NCBI GenBank assembly: GCA_001724275.1
Contig: MEDZ01000030.1
Span: forward strand, 1-41,647
Length of the DNA stretch: 41,647 nt
Reading direction: 5' to 3'
Source: Gemmatimonadetes bacterium SCN 70-22
GTDB lineage: Bacteria > Gemmatimonadota > Gemmatimonadetes > Gemmatimonadales > Gemmatimonadaceae
Shown here piece by piece: positions 1 through 7,323 of the stretch. The notes beneath the pieces are model-generated. The model did not search any database. It was given only the letters and a program-made list of their open reading frames with translations, and was not told the DNA's origin. Both the position numbers and the translations under genes were made by a program. Numbering within the stretch: the stretch's first letter is position 1; every line of letters begins with the position of its first letter.

Positions 1-888
1 CGCCACGCTCGACTCGCGCAGGAGCTCCGCCACCAGGGCGGCGTCGGACGGGGAGAGGTCGAGGAGTGGAAGGCGAACGGGACCGCCATGTAGCCCGACA
101 CGCTGCATCGCCACCTTCACCGCCGGGATCCCCATCCGCCCCACGATCTCCATCCCCAGCGGCGTCAGGCGGCGCTGCGCCTCCGACGCCTCGGGCTCCT
201 GCTTCGCCTTCGCAAGGCGCGCGATCTCCTGCGTGAGCTCCGGGGCAAAGAGCGCCACCGCCATGATCCCGCCCACGACCCCCATGTGGATGGCCTTGAG
301 CCAGCTCCCGGCGTGCCCGGTGACGATCCCGAAGTGCGGCGTCTGCGCCAGCAGGTACTTCGCCATCGTCTCCAGGTCGCCGGAGCTGTCCTTCATCCCG
401 ATGATGTTGTCGTGCTCGGCCAGCCTCGCCACCAGCTCGGGCTCGAGCCGGAAGTGCATGTACTTCGGAATGTTGTAGAGCAGGATCGGGACCGGCGACT
501 CGTCGGCCACCCGCTCGTAGTGCGCCTGCAACGCGGCGGTGGACATCGCGTTGGAGTAGTAGTGCGGCGCCACCACGAGGCAGGCGTTCGCTCCGCGTTC
601 CGCGGCCTCGCGACAGCGGCGCACGCACGCCTTGGTCGACTCGGCCCCCGTGCCGACCAGCAGCTGCCGCGACGCCGGGATCACCGAGCGCGCCATCTCC
701 ACGAGTCGCAGGCGCTCGCTCTCCTCCAGCAGCGCCGCCTCGCCCGTGGAGCCGGCCACCAGCACACCGTCGAGCCCAGCGGCGATGTGCGCCTTGAGAT
801 TGGCGCCGAAGGCGTCGAGGTCGAGTTCGCCGCGACGGTCGAAGGTCGTGATGACCGGTCCGAAGATTCCCTTGATCGACGGGATCAC
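1..888 (-). CDS. DapA/HOGA-family class I aldolase (3' end off the window)
   Basis: The frame is open for 296 codons to the window edge, so the protein is almost complete; family members are about 290-300 residues. It is a Schiff-base TIM-barrel aldolase: GSTGEA motif near the N-terminus, catalytic Tyr138 in LLYNIPKYM and Schiff-base Lys166 in GMKDSSGD, with the 28-residue Tyr-Lys spacing of E. coli DapA (133/161). The arginine that in true dihydrodipicolinate synthases follows Tyr by five positions (YNVPxR) is Tyr143 here. The C-terminal GGPVRLPLLDLSP resembles 4-hydroxy-2-oxoglutarate aldolase. Substrate is therefore uncertain: DapA-like lysine synthesis, HOGA-type or another 2-keto-acid aldolase. 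The GTG start has AGGAGG nine bases upstream and overlaps the pilT stop (GTGA), implying translational coupling. Confidence 0.85.
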   Translation of the reverse strand, partial: MIPSIKGIFGPVITTFDRRGELDLDAFGANLKAHIAAGLDGVLVAGSTGEAALLEESERLRLVEMARSVIPASRQLLVGTGAESTKACVRRCREAAERGANACLVVAPHYYSNAMSTAALQAHYERVADESPVPILLYNIPKYMHFRLEPELVARLAEHDNIIGMKDSSGDLETMAKYLLAQTPHFGIVTGHAGSWLKAIHMGVVGGIMAVALFAPELTQEIARLAKAKQEPEASEAQRRLTPLGMEIVGRMGIPAVKVAMQRVGLHGGPVRLPLLDLSPSDAALVAELLRESSVA

Positions 889-2027
889 TGCCACATTCCT
901 CCTGTGGAGCCAAGGTTGATGTCCCCGCCGAACCCGTCGGCGGGGAGGTTCATGTCACGCGCCGGCTTCTTGAACACCGACATCTGCAGCTCGAAGTCCG
1001 CCGGGCGCGTCGACGCCGCCAGCGCCACGTCGAACGAGACGATCCCCTGCGTCACCATCTCTGCCAGGTGCTGGTCGAAGGTCTGCATCCCGTACTGGTC
1101 GCGCCCTTCGGCCATGTAGTCCCGGATCTCCCCCACCTTCTGCTGCTCGATGAGGTCGCGGATCGTCGGCGTGTTCACCATGATCTCGCACGCCACCGTC
1201 CGCCCCTTCCCGTCCTGGCGCGGGAGCAGGCGCTGCGAGATGACCGCGTACAGCGACTCCGCCAGGCGCAACCTCACGACTTCCTGCTCCTCCGGCGGGA
1301 ACATCGACACCATCCGCATGATGGTCGACTGGGCGTCCGGCGTGTGCACCGTCGCCATCAGGAGGTGTCCCGTCTCGGCCGCCTTCATCGCCGTGTCGAT
1401 CGTCTCCGGGTCGCGCAGCTCGCCGAGGACGATCACGTCCGGGTCCTGCCGCAGCGCCGCCTTGAGCCCCCGCCGGAACGTCTCCGTGTCGACCCCGATC
1501 TCGCGCTGCGTGATCGAGCTCCGCACGTCGCGGTGCAGGAACTCGATCGGCTCCTCCAGCGTGACGATGTGCTTCTCCAGGTGGGTGTTGATGTGCGAGA
1601 TCATCGCCGCCAGCGTCGACGACTTCCCCGACCCCGTCACCCCCGTCACCAGCACCATCCCGCGCTCGGCGAGCGCGAGGCGCTCCAGGACCGGCGGGAG
1701 CGACAGGTCGCCGATGGTCGGGACGTTGAACGGGATCACCCGCATCACGATCATGAAGCTCGAGCGCTGCCGCAGGATGTTCACGCGGAATCGCCCGATC
1801 CCCGGGGCCCCCCACGAGCAGTCGTGGTCGAGGAGCGTGTCGATCTGCTCGCGCACCTTCTCGTTGCTGATCAGGCGGAGGGCGATCGCCCGCGTCTGCT
1901 CGGGGGTGAGCGCCTGCTTCGTCATCGCCACGAGCTTCCCGTCGATGCGCGCGCGAAACACGTCCCCTGCCTTGATGTGCAGGTCCGACGCCCCCCGGTC
2001 GACGGCCGCCTTGATGATCTTTTCCAC
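885..2027 (-). CDS. pilT: Type IV pilus twitching motility ATPase PilT
   Basis: This 380-residue hexameric ATPase powers retraction of type IV pili at the cytoplasmic face of the inner membrane. Seen: N-terminal PAS-like region with SDLHIKAG (about 14-21), Walker A GVTGSGKSS at 129-137, Asp box around TLEEPIE (156-162), Walker B VIVLGELRD (198-206), His box TVHT (226-229), and TIRDLIEQ near the C-terminus matching the AIRNLIRE motif that separates PilT-type retraction motors from PilB. It is slightly longer than typical PilT (about 345-370) through a Gly-rich tail. Start is GTG; AGGAG lies 14 bases upstream, rather far. No other pilus genes are in the window. PilU is an alternative name. Confidence 0.93.
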   Translation of the reverse strand: MEKIIKAAVDRGASDLHIKAGDVFRARIDGKLVAMTKQALTPEQTRAIALRLISNEKVREQIDTLLDHDCSWGAPGIGRFRVNILRQRSSFMIVMRVIPFNVPTIGDLSLPPVLERLALAERGMVLVTGVTGSGKSSTLAAMISHINTHLEKHIVTLEEPIEFLHRDVRSSITQREIGVDTETFRRGLKAALRQDPDVIVLGELRDPETIDTAMKAAETGHLLMATVHTPDAQSTIMRMVSMFPPEEQEVVRLRLAESLYAVISQRLLPRQDGKGRTVACEIMVNTPTIRDLIEQQKVGEIRDYMAEGRDQYGMQTFDQHLAEMVTQGIVSFDVALAASTRPADFELQMSVFKKPARDMNLPADGFGGDINLGSTGGMWQ

Positions 2028-2154
2028 GTGTTCGCTATCCGCTCCTGGTCGTCGCGCCCCGAACCGTTGAATCTGCCCGCGCGCGCCCGGTTTGGCGAGC
2101 GCCCGTCACCTACATGAGCCAACGCTCATCCGTGCCGCTCCGCCCCGCGCCCGG

Positions 2155-3129
2155 TCAGTCCAGCCCCATCCGGGCGCGCACCTCGGCCATCGTCGCCTTG
2201 GCCACCGTCCGCGCCGTCGCCGCGCCGTCGCCTAACGCGTCCGTGATCAGCGACGGCGTGGCCGCCAGCTCGGCCGCTCGGGCCCGGATCGGGACGAGCT
2301 CCGTCTCCATCGACGCCGCCAGCACCCGCTTGCAGTCGATGCACCCCCATCCCGCACTGCGGCACTGTGCATCGACGTGCGCCACCGTCGCGGGGTCACT
2401 GAACGCCTTGTGCAGCGAGAAGATGTTGCAGACGTCGGGGTTGCCCGGGTCGGTCCGCTTCACCCGCGCCGGATCGGTCACCGCCGGACGCAGCTTCTCC
2501 CAGATCGCCTTCGGCTCCTCCAGCAACGCCACCGTGTTCCCCAGCGACTTCGACATCTTGGCCTGCCCGTCGAGCCCCAGGATGCGCCGCGTCGGCGTCA
2601 GCTTCGCCTTGGGCTCGGGGAAGTACCCGTCGCCGAATCTCGCATTCCACCGGCGGGCGATCTCCCGCGACAGCTCCAGGTGCTGCAGCTGGTCCTCCCC
2701 TACGGGGACCGTGTCGGCGTGGTAGATGAGGATGTCCGCCGCCTGCAACACCGGATAGTTGAGGATCCCGGCCGGCACGCTCTCCTGCCGGGCCGACTTC
2801 TCCTTGAACTGCGTCTGTCGCTCCAGCTCGCCAAGCGGCGTGATGGCGTTCAGTAGCCACTGCAGCTCGGCATGCTCCGGGACCGCCGATTGCACGAAGA
2901 GCGTCGCCACCCCAGGGTCGATCCCGGCCGCCAGCAGCGAGACCGCCATTTCGTGCGTTCGCCTCTTGAGATCCGCCGGCTCGTAGGGGATCGTGATGGC
3001 GTGGTAGTTCACGATGCAGATGAACGACTCGATCTCACGCTGCAGCGCGACCCAGTTCTTCACGGCCCCGAGGTAATTCCCGATGTGCAGCTCCCCGGAG
3101 GGCTGGATCCCGCTGAAGATTCTCGGCAT
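2155..3129 (-). CDS. trpS: Tryptophanyl-tRNA synthetase
   Basis: This class Ic aminoacyl-tRNA synthetase charges tRNA-Trp. Seen: MPRIFSGIQPSGELHIGNY with the HIGH-type signature HIGN near residue 15, and the KMSKS loop in GQAKMSKSLGN near residue 190. The length of about 324 residues fits the short bacterial TrpRS. The start is ATG at 3129, preceded by an in-frame TTG at 3132 that could also serve. There is no strong ribosome binding site. The 5' end lies only 24 bases from the divergent suhB-like gene. One GCGTTAGGC word (2230-2238) encodes Ala-Leu-Gly near the C-terminus. Confidence 0.95.
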   Translation of the reverse strand: MPRIFSGIQPSGELHIGNYLGAVKNWVALQREIESFICIVNYHAITIPYEPADLKRRTHEMAVSLLAAGIDPGVATLFVQSAVPEHAELQWLLNAITPLGELERQTQFKEKSARQESVPAGILNYPVLQAADILIYHADTVPVGEDQLQHLELSREIARRWNARFGDGYFPEPKAKLTPTRRILGLDGQAKMSKSLGNTVALLEEPKAIWEKLRPAVTDPARVKRTDPGNPDVCNIFSLHKAFSDPATVAHVDAQCRSAGWGCIDCKRVLAASMETELVPIRARAAELAATPSLITDALGDGAATARTVAKATMAEVRARMGLD

Positions 3130-3153
3130 CAAGGCAACTTAAGGGGACCGACT

Positions 3154-3966
3154 TTGCCGTCGCAACGACACGACACCGCCCTCCGCACCCGCCTCCTCGA
3201 GGCGTCACTGCACGCCGCGCGCGGCGCCGCCGACTACGTGCGCGAGCGCACGCGCGACCTCGCCACGATCGATTGGCAGGTCAAGTCCCGCGCCGACTTC
3301 GTGAGCGACGTCGATCTCGGCGCCGAATCCCGCATCGGCGACTCGCTCCTCGAGCGCTTCCCGGAAGCGCTCGTCCTGGGGGAAGAGCTGAGCCCACTGG
3401 CCGCCGCGAACGAGGGGATCGTCTTCGTGGTCGACCCGCTCGACGGGACGACGAATTTCCTCCATGGCTACCCGGAGTATGCCGTCTCGATCGGTGCGCT
3501 GGTCGGCGGCGAGCTGGCCGCTGGCGTCGTGCTCCACATCCCCCAGGACGTGACGTACTCCGCCATCGCGGGCGGCGGGGCGTATCGCGACGGCGAGCCG
3601 CTGGTCGTCTCGTCCATCGACCAGCCGCTGCGGGCCCTCATCGGGACGGGGTTCCCCTTCAAGGAGCCCGACCAGGTGGAGCCGTACCTGGCGCAGCTCG
3701 GCCGCGTGATGACCGAGGTCGCCGGAGTACGCCGCCCCGGCTCCGCCGCCCTCGACCTCGCCCACGTCGCCGAGGGGCGCTTCGACGCCTTCTGGGAGCA
3801 GATGCTCTCCCCGTGGGACATCGCCGCCGGGATCCTGCTCGTGCGCGAGGCAGGGGGCCGCGTGACCGACTACGCGGGAGCGGACATATCGCCGTCGCAT
3901 ACGCCGGTGGTGGCCAGCAACGGCAGGCTGCACGACTGGCTCCTGGGACGGCTGTCCGAGGCCTAG
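3154..3966 (+). CDS. suhB: Inositol monophosphatase family protein (SuhB-like)
   Basis: This is a Mg-dependent phosphatase of the IMPase/FIG superfamily, about 270 residues. Metal-binding motifs are clear: GEE at 76-78, DPLDGTTNF at 94-102 and WD at 221-222 (SPWDIAAG). The GSAALDLAHVAEGRFDAFWE segment (196-215) is typical of inositol-1-monophosphatase. The proposed start is TTG at 3154 because AAGGGG lies about seven bases upstream and no ATG fits; the open frame extends further upstream only as antisense of trpS. SuhB proteins also assist rRNA transcription antitermination in some bacteria, which would suit a ribosomal neighbourhood, but that role is not shown here. The exact substrate (inositol phosphate, fructose bisphosphate or PAP) cannot be read from sequence. 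Confidence 0.88.
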   Translation: MPSQRHDTALRTRLLEASLHAARGAADYVRERTRDLATIDWQVKSRADFVSDVDLGAESRIGDSLLERFPEALVLGEELSPLAAANEGIVFVVDPLDGTTNFLHGYPEYAVSIGALVGGELAAGVVLHIPQDVTYSAIAGGGAYRDGEPLVVSSIDQPLRALIGTGFPFKEPDQVEPYLAQLGRVMTEVAGVRRPGSAALDLAHVAEGRFDAFWEQMLSPWDIAAGILLVREAGGRVTDYAGADISPSHTPVVASNGRLHDWLLGRLSEA

Positions 3967-4035
3967 CCGCGGCCCTCCCGCGGCGACAGGGGCGCGAAAC
4001 GCGGGGACGCGCCGTCGAGGTGCAACAAGATGGTA

Positions 4036-4086
4036 CGGGACGCGGCGAATGGATGATGCAAATGCCGCATCCCGTGAGCATTTTTT
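4036..4086 (+). terminator. Probable terminator after the suhB-like gene
   Basis: Arms CGGGACGCGGC (4036-4046) and GCCGCATCCCG (4064-4074) pair with one C-A mismatch around a 17-base loop. Six bases later there is a run of six T (4081-4086). It lies 70 bases after the stop of the plus-strand phosphatase gene. The gap before the T-run weakens the call slightly. Confidence 0.6.
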
Positions 4087-4126
4087 GACTGGGGGGGGAC
4101 CCCACGCCCATCACGAACCCCCCATC

Positions 4127-4163
4127 CTCTCGTCCTCTCGTCCTCTCGTCTTCTCGTCTTCTC
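4127..4163 (+). repeat. Tandem octamer repeat (YTCTCGTC) just before ftcD
   Basis: The 8-base unit CTCTCGTC occurs three times, then TTCTCGTC once, plus a partial copy. It ends five bases before the ftcD ATG. In gene sense it is the pyrimidine-rich form of the repeat family that recurs in other gaps of this window (pyrimidine before a start, purine after a stop). Confidence 0.9.
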
Positions 4164-4167
4164 AGCG

Positions 4168-5691
4168 ATGAAACTCATCGAGTGCGTCCCCAACTTCTCC
4201 GAGGGGCGCCGCCCCGAGGTCATCACCGCCATCCGTGACGCCATCGCCGCCGTCGACGGCGTCGCCATCCTCGACGTCTCCAGCGACACGTCGCACAACC
4301 GCACGGTCGTCACCTTCGTGGCCCCGGTCGAGCACGCCGTCGACGCCGCCCTTGCCGGGATGCGCGCCGCCGCCGCCCACATCGACCTCACCACCCATCA
4401 GGGCGAGCACCCCCGCATCGGCGCCACCGACGTCGTCCCCTTCATCCCGCTCGACGGCGCCACGATGGACGACTGCATCGCCCTCGCCCGCGCGTTAGGC
4501 GAGCGCGCCGCCGCGGAGCTGGGCATTCCCGTCTACCTCTACGAGCGCGCCGCGTCGACCCCCGCGCGCGAGAACCTCGCCGATGTCCGCCGCGGCGAGT
4601 TCGAGGGACTGCGCGACGAGATCGCCACCAACCCCCAGCGCCGCCCCGACTTCGGCGAGGCGCGCGTCCACCCCACGGCCGGCGCCACCGCCGTCGGCGC
4701 CCGCCCCTTCCTCGTCGCCTACAACGTCTACCTCGGGGGGAAGGAGAACCTCCACGTCGCCAAGGACGTCGCCAAGGCGCTCCGTCACTCGTCCGGCGGG
4801 CTACGGTACGTCAAGGGCCTCGGCCTCGAGGTCGATGGCCAGGCGCAAGTGTCGATGAACCTGGTCGACATCGACAAGACCCCGCTCTTCCGCGCCTTCG
4901 ACATGGTCAAGATGGAGGCCCAGGCACAGGGCGTCACGCCCACCTGGAGCGAGGTCGTCGGCCTCGTCCCCGAACGGGCGCTCTTCGACACCGCCGCCCG
5001 CCACCTGCAACTGCGTGGCTTCTCCCCCGACCTGGTGCTCGAGCGCCAGGTGCGCGCCGCCGTCGGCGGCGGTGAGACCGTCAGCCGATTCGTCGCCAGC
5101 GTCGCCGCCCCGACGCCGGCCCCGGGCGGCGGGTCGGTGGCTGCCCACACCGGCGCCCTCGGCGCCGCCCTCGCCCAGATGGTCGCCGGGCTCACCATCG
5201 GCCGGAAGAAGTACGCCGCCGTCGAGGGCGAGATGAAGACCCTCGCGCTCGAGGCGACGGCGTTAGGCAACGCCCTCGCCACCCTCGTCGTGCGCGATGC
5301 GAACGCCTACGGCGAGGTGATGAAGGCCTACACGCTCCCGAAGGACACGGCGGAGCAGCTCGCCCTCCGCACGCAGGCCATCGACGAGGCCCTCCTCGGG
5401 GCCGCCGCCGTCCCGCTCGAGACGGCCCGGGCCTGCGCCGCCGTGGCCGAGCTGGCCGAGCGGGCCGCCGCCCGCGGCAACGCCAATTGCGCCTCCGATG
5501 CCGGCGTCGCCGCCCTCGTGGCCGAGGCGGCATGCCGGGGCGCCGTGTACAACGTGCGCATCAACGTCGCCTCGCTCAGCGACCGGTCACGCGGCGCCGC
5601 GCTCCTCGAGGAATGCGCCGCGCTCCTGGTGAAGGCCCGCGCCCACGTGGACGGCGCCACCCGGATCGTCGAGGCAGCGATCGGGGCGTGA
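4168..5691 (+). CDS. ftcD: Bifunctional glutamate formimidoyltransferase / formimido-THF cyclodeaminase
   Basis: The 507-residue fusion acts in histidine degradation and folate one-carbon metabolism. It moves the formimino group from N-formimino-glutamate to tetrahydrofolate, then releases ammonia to give 5,10-methenyl-THF. Residues 1-300 are the transferase (MKLIECVPNFSEG start; GEHPRIGATDVVPFIPL at 79-95). Residues 305-507 are the cyclodeaminase (APTPAPGGGSVAAHTGAL at 314-331). The bifunctional form is known from animals and several bacterial lineages; others keep separate genes. No other hut genes are visible. The ATG follows a CTCTCGTC repeat tract rather than a recognisable Shine-Dalgarno. 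Two GCGTTAGGC words (4492, 5260) each encode Ala-Leu-Gly. It converges on map. Confidence 0.93.
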   Translation: MKLIECVPNFSEGRRPEVITAIRDAIAAVDGVAILDVSSDTSHNRTVVTFVAPVEHAVDAALAGMRAAAAHIDLTTHQGEHPRIGATDVVPFIPLDGATMDDCIALARALGERAAAELGIPVYLYERAASTPARENLADVRRGEFEGLRDEIATNPQRRPDFGEARVHPTAGATAVGARPFLVAYNVYLGGKENLHVAKDVAKALRHSSGGLRYVKGLGLEVDGQAQVSMNLVDIDKTPLFRAFDMVKMEAQAQGVTPTWSEVVGLVPERALFDTAARHLQLRGFSPDLVLERQVRAAVGGGETVSRFVASVAAPTPAPGGGSVAAHTGALGAALAQMVAGLTIGRKKYAAVEGEMKTLALEATALGNALATLVVRDANAYGEVMKAYTLPKDTAEQLALRTQAIDEALLGAAAVPLETARACAAVAELAERAAARGNANCASDAGVAALVAEAACRGAVYNVRINVASLSDRSRGAALLEECAALLVKARAHVDGATRIVEAAIGA

Positions 5692-5714
5692 TCCCTCCCC
5701 CCGGCGACGGGAAA

Positions 5715-5743
5715 GGGCCGGGGGCGCCATCCGCCCCCGGCCC
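5715..5743 (-). terminator. Hairpin terminator between convergent ftcD and map
   Basis: Perfect 12-bp stem GGGCCGGGGGCG (5715-5726) with CGCCCCCGGCCC (5732-5743) and a 5-base loop. Its position between two convergent stops (5691 and 5764) suits bidirectional termination. On the minus strand the stem is followed by TTTCCC, on the plus strand by GAATTG, so it looks better for the map transcript. Confidence 0.75.
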
Positions 5744-5763
5744 GAATTGCGCCTGACGGCTCC

Positions 5764-6519
5764 CTACGCCAGCGCCGTCAGCACCCGCGGCCCCTCGGGG
5801 AGGACGGCCACCGTGTGCTCGAAGTGCGCCGAGCGCGATCCGTCGGCCGTCACCACCGTCCACCGGTCCGACAGCGTGCGGATGGCCCCCCCGCCGATGT
5901 TCACCATCGGCTCGATGGCGATCGTGAGTCCCGCCAGCAGCTTGGGACCCCGCTTCGGCTTTCCGAAGTTGGGCACCTGCGGGTCGCCGTGCGGCTTGGT
6001 CCCCACGTAGTGCCCCACCAGGTCGTCCGCCGTCGTGAACCCCGCCGCCTTCACCACGCTCGAGATCGCCGAGCCGATGTCGCCGATGTGGTTCCCCAGC
6101 CGGGCGGCCGCCACCCCGGCGTCGAGCGCCTCCTTCGTCACCCGCAGCAGGCGCTGGTCCTCGGCGCTGATCTCGCCCACCGGGACGGTGATGGCGGAAT
6201 CGGTGTAGAACCCGTCCAGCTTGACGCCGAAATCGAGCGAGACGATGTCACCGTCCTTGAGCACGCGCTTCGCCGACGGGATCCCGTGCACGATCTCCTC
6301 GTTGACCGAGATGCACACCGACCCGGGGAAGCCGTACAGCCCCTTGAACGCCGCCGTCGCCCCCGCATGGCTGCGGATGAACTCCTCGGCGATCGCGTCC
6401 AGCGCCTTGGTGGTGATCCCGGGGCGGACCTCGCTCCGCAGCAGCTCCAGGGTCTGGGCCAGCAGCTGCCCCCCCCGGGCCATGATCTCGATCTCGCGCG
6501 TCGACTTGAGGTGAATCAC
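5764..6519 (-). CDS. map: Methionine aminopeptidase, type I
   Basis: Map removes the N-terminal methionine from nascent proteins. The 251-residue protein has the pita-bread fold ligands in order: Asp96 (SLDFG), Asp107 (YTDSA), His170 (GHYVG), Glu203 (IEPM) and Glu234 (HFEHT), plus the substrate-side His78 (IVHGIP). There is no N-terminal zinc domain, so it is the short type I form. The loop reads HGDPQVPNFG where HE(D/E)P is commoner. Start GTG lies three bases after the adk stop. It is the last gene of the secY-adk-map string; the infA-rpmJ-rpsM part that commonly follows is replaced by the convergent ftcD. Confidence 0.95.
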   Translation of the reverse strand: MIHLKSTREIEIMARGGQLLAQTLELLRSEVRPGITTKALDAIAEEFIRSHAGATAAFKGLYGFPGSVCISVNEEIVHGIPSAKRVLKDGDIVSLDFGVKLDGFYTDSAITVPVGEISAEDQRLLRVTKEALDAGVAAARLGNHIGDIGSAISSVVKAAGFTTADDLVGHYVGTKPHGDPQVPNFGKPKRGPKLLAGLTIAIEPMVNIGGGAIRTLSDRWTVVTADGSRSAHFEHTVAVLPEGPRVLTALA

Positions 6520-6522
6520 GGG

Positions 6523-7170
6523 CTAGATGCCTAACGCTGTACGAAGGCGGGCCAGGACCTCCTCGAGCGTCCCCAGGCCATCCACGAACTTGAGTGGCGC
6601 ACCGTGCGCCCGGTACCACTCGATCACCGGCGCCGTCTGCTGCTGGTAGACGACGAGCCGGTTGCGGACCGCGTCCGGCTCGTCGTCCTTGCGGCGCACC
6701 AGCGTCCCCTCGGGCACGTGCCCGCCGGCGCTGCACTTCTCCCCCGGCGCGCGCCCCGTGTACGGGCGCTGGCACACGTCGCACACCGTGCGCGCGCTCA
6801 GCCGCGCCACGATCGCCTCGTCCGGAACCTCGACGACGAGCACGGCATCGAGCGGTCGCCCCAGCTCGTCGAGTACGCGCGCCAGCCCCTCGGCCTGCGG
6901 CGTGGTGCGGACGACCCCGTCCAGGATCGCCCCCTTCGCCGCCGACGGCGCCGCCAGCGCTTCCTTCATGATCCCGAGGATCACCGCGTCGGGGACGAGG
7001 TCCCCGCGGTCCATCGCCGCCTTGGCGGCCAGCCCCAGCGGGGTCCCCTCGCGCACCGCGGCGCGCAGGACATCGCCGGTGGCGATCTTCGGGATGCCGA
7101 GCTCCTCGGCGAGTCGCTCCCCCTGGGTGCCCTTCCCGGCGCCAGGGGGTCCAAGCAGGACGATGATCAT
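6523..7170 (-). CDS. adk: Adenylate kinase
   Basis: The enzyme interconverts ATP + AMP and 2 ADP. The 215-residue protein starts at MIIVLLGPPGAGKGTQ, with the P-loop at 7-16; a longer open frame upstream lacks homology. The LID domain carries Cys130, Cys133 and Cys146 (CDVC...KC), recalling the zinc-binding LID of Gram-positive-type enzymes, though a fourth canonical ligand is not obvious. The usual DGFPRT motif reads DGVVRT (84-89), keeping Arg but losing Phe-Pro. The C-terminal TALGI uses GCG-TTA-GGC. It sits between secY and map, the classical spc-operon position, but 153 bases with a hairpin separate it from secY. Confidence 0.95.
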   Translation of the reverse strand: MIIVLLGPPGAGKGTQGERLAEELGIPKIATGDVLRAAVREGTPLGLAAKAAMDRGDLVPDAVILGIMKEALAAPSAAKGAILDGVVRTTPQAEGLARVLDELGRPLDAVLVVEVPDEAIVARLSARTVCDVCQRPYTGRAPGEKCSAGGHVPEGTLVRRKDDEPDAVRNRLVVYQQQTAPVIEWYRAHGAPLKFVDGLGTLEEVLARLRTALGI

Positions 7171-7229
7171 CTCTCGGCCAACCTGTGGTGGAGTGCGGAC
7201 GACGGACGCAGGAAAGGTGCCCTGGAAGA

Positions 7230-7266
7230 CACGACCCGGCCAATGCGCGAGCACCGCCGGGTCGTG
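7230..7266 (-). terminator. Hairpin between secY and adk
   Basis: Perfect 11-bp stem CACGACCCGGC (7230-7240) with GCCGGGTCGTG (7256-7266) and a 15-base loop. On the minus strand it is followed by TCTTCC, not a clear U-tract. It could be a partial terminator or a processing site that sets adk-map apart from the ribosomal genes. Confidence 0.5.
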
Positions 7267-7323
7267 GGTCCTTCGTCGCTATGGAGGTCGGGGAGTGCCC
7301 TCGCGGGCCCCCCCCGGCTTGGA

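Noticed and set aside
2872-3153. Longer N-terminus for the suhB-like protein (open frame to 2872)
   Set aside because: The upstream part is antisense to trpS and lacks IMPase homology. The TTG at 3154 has a good ribosome binding site.
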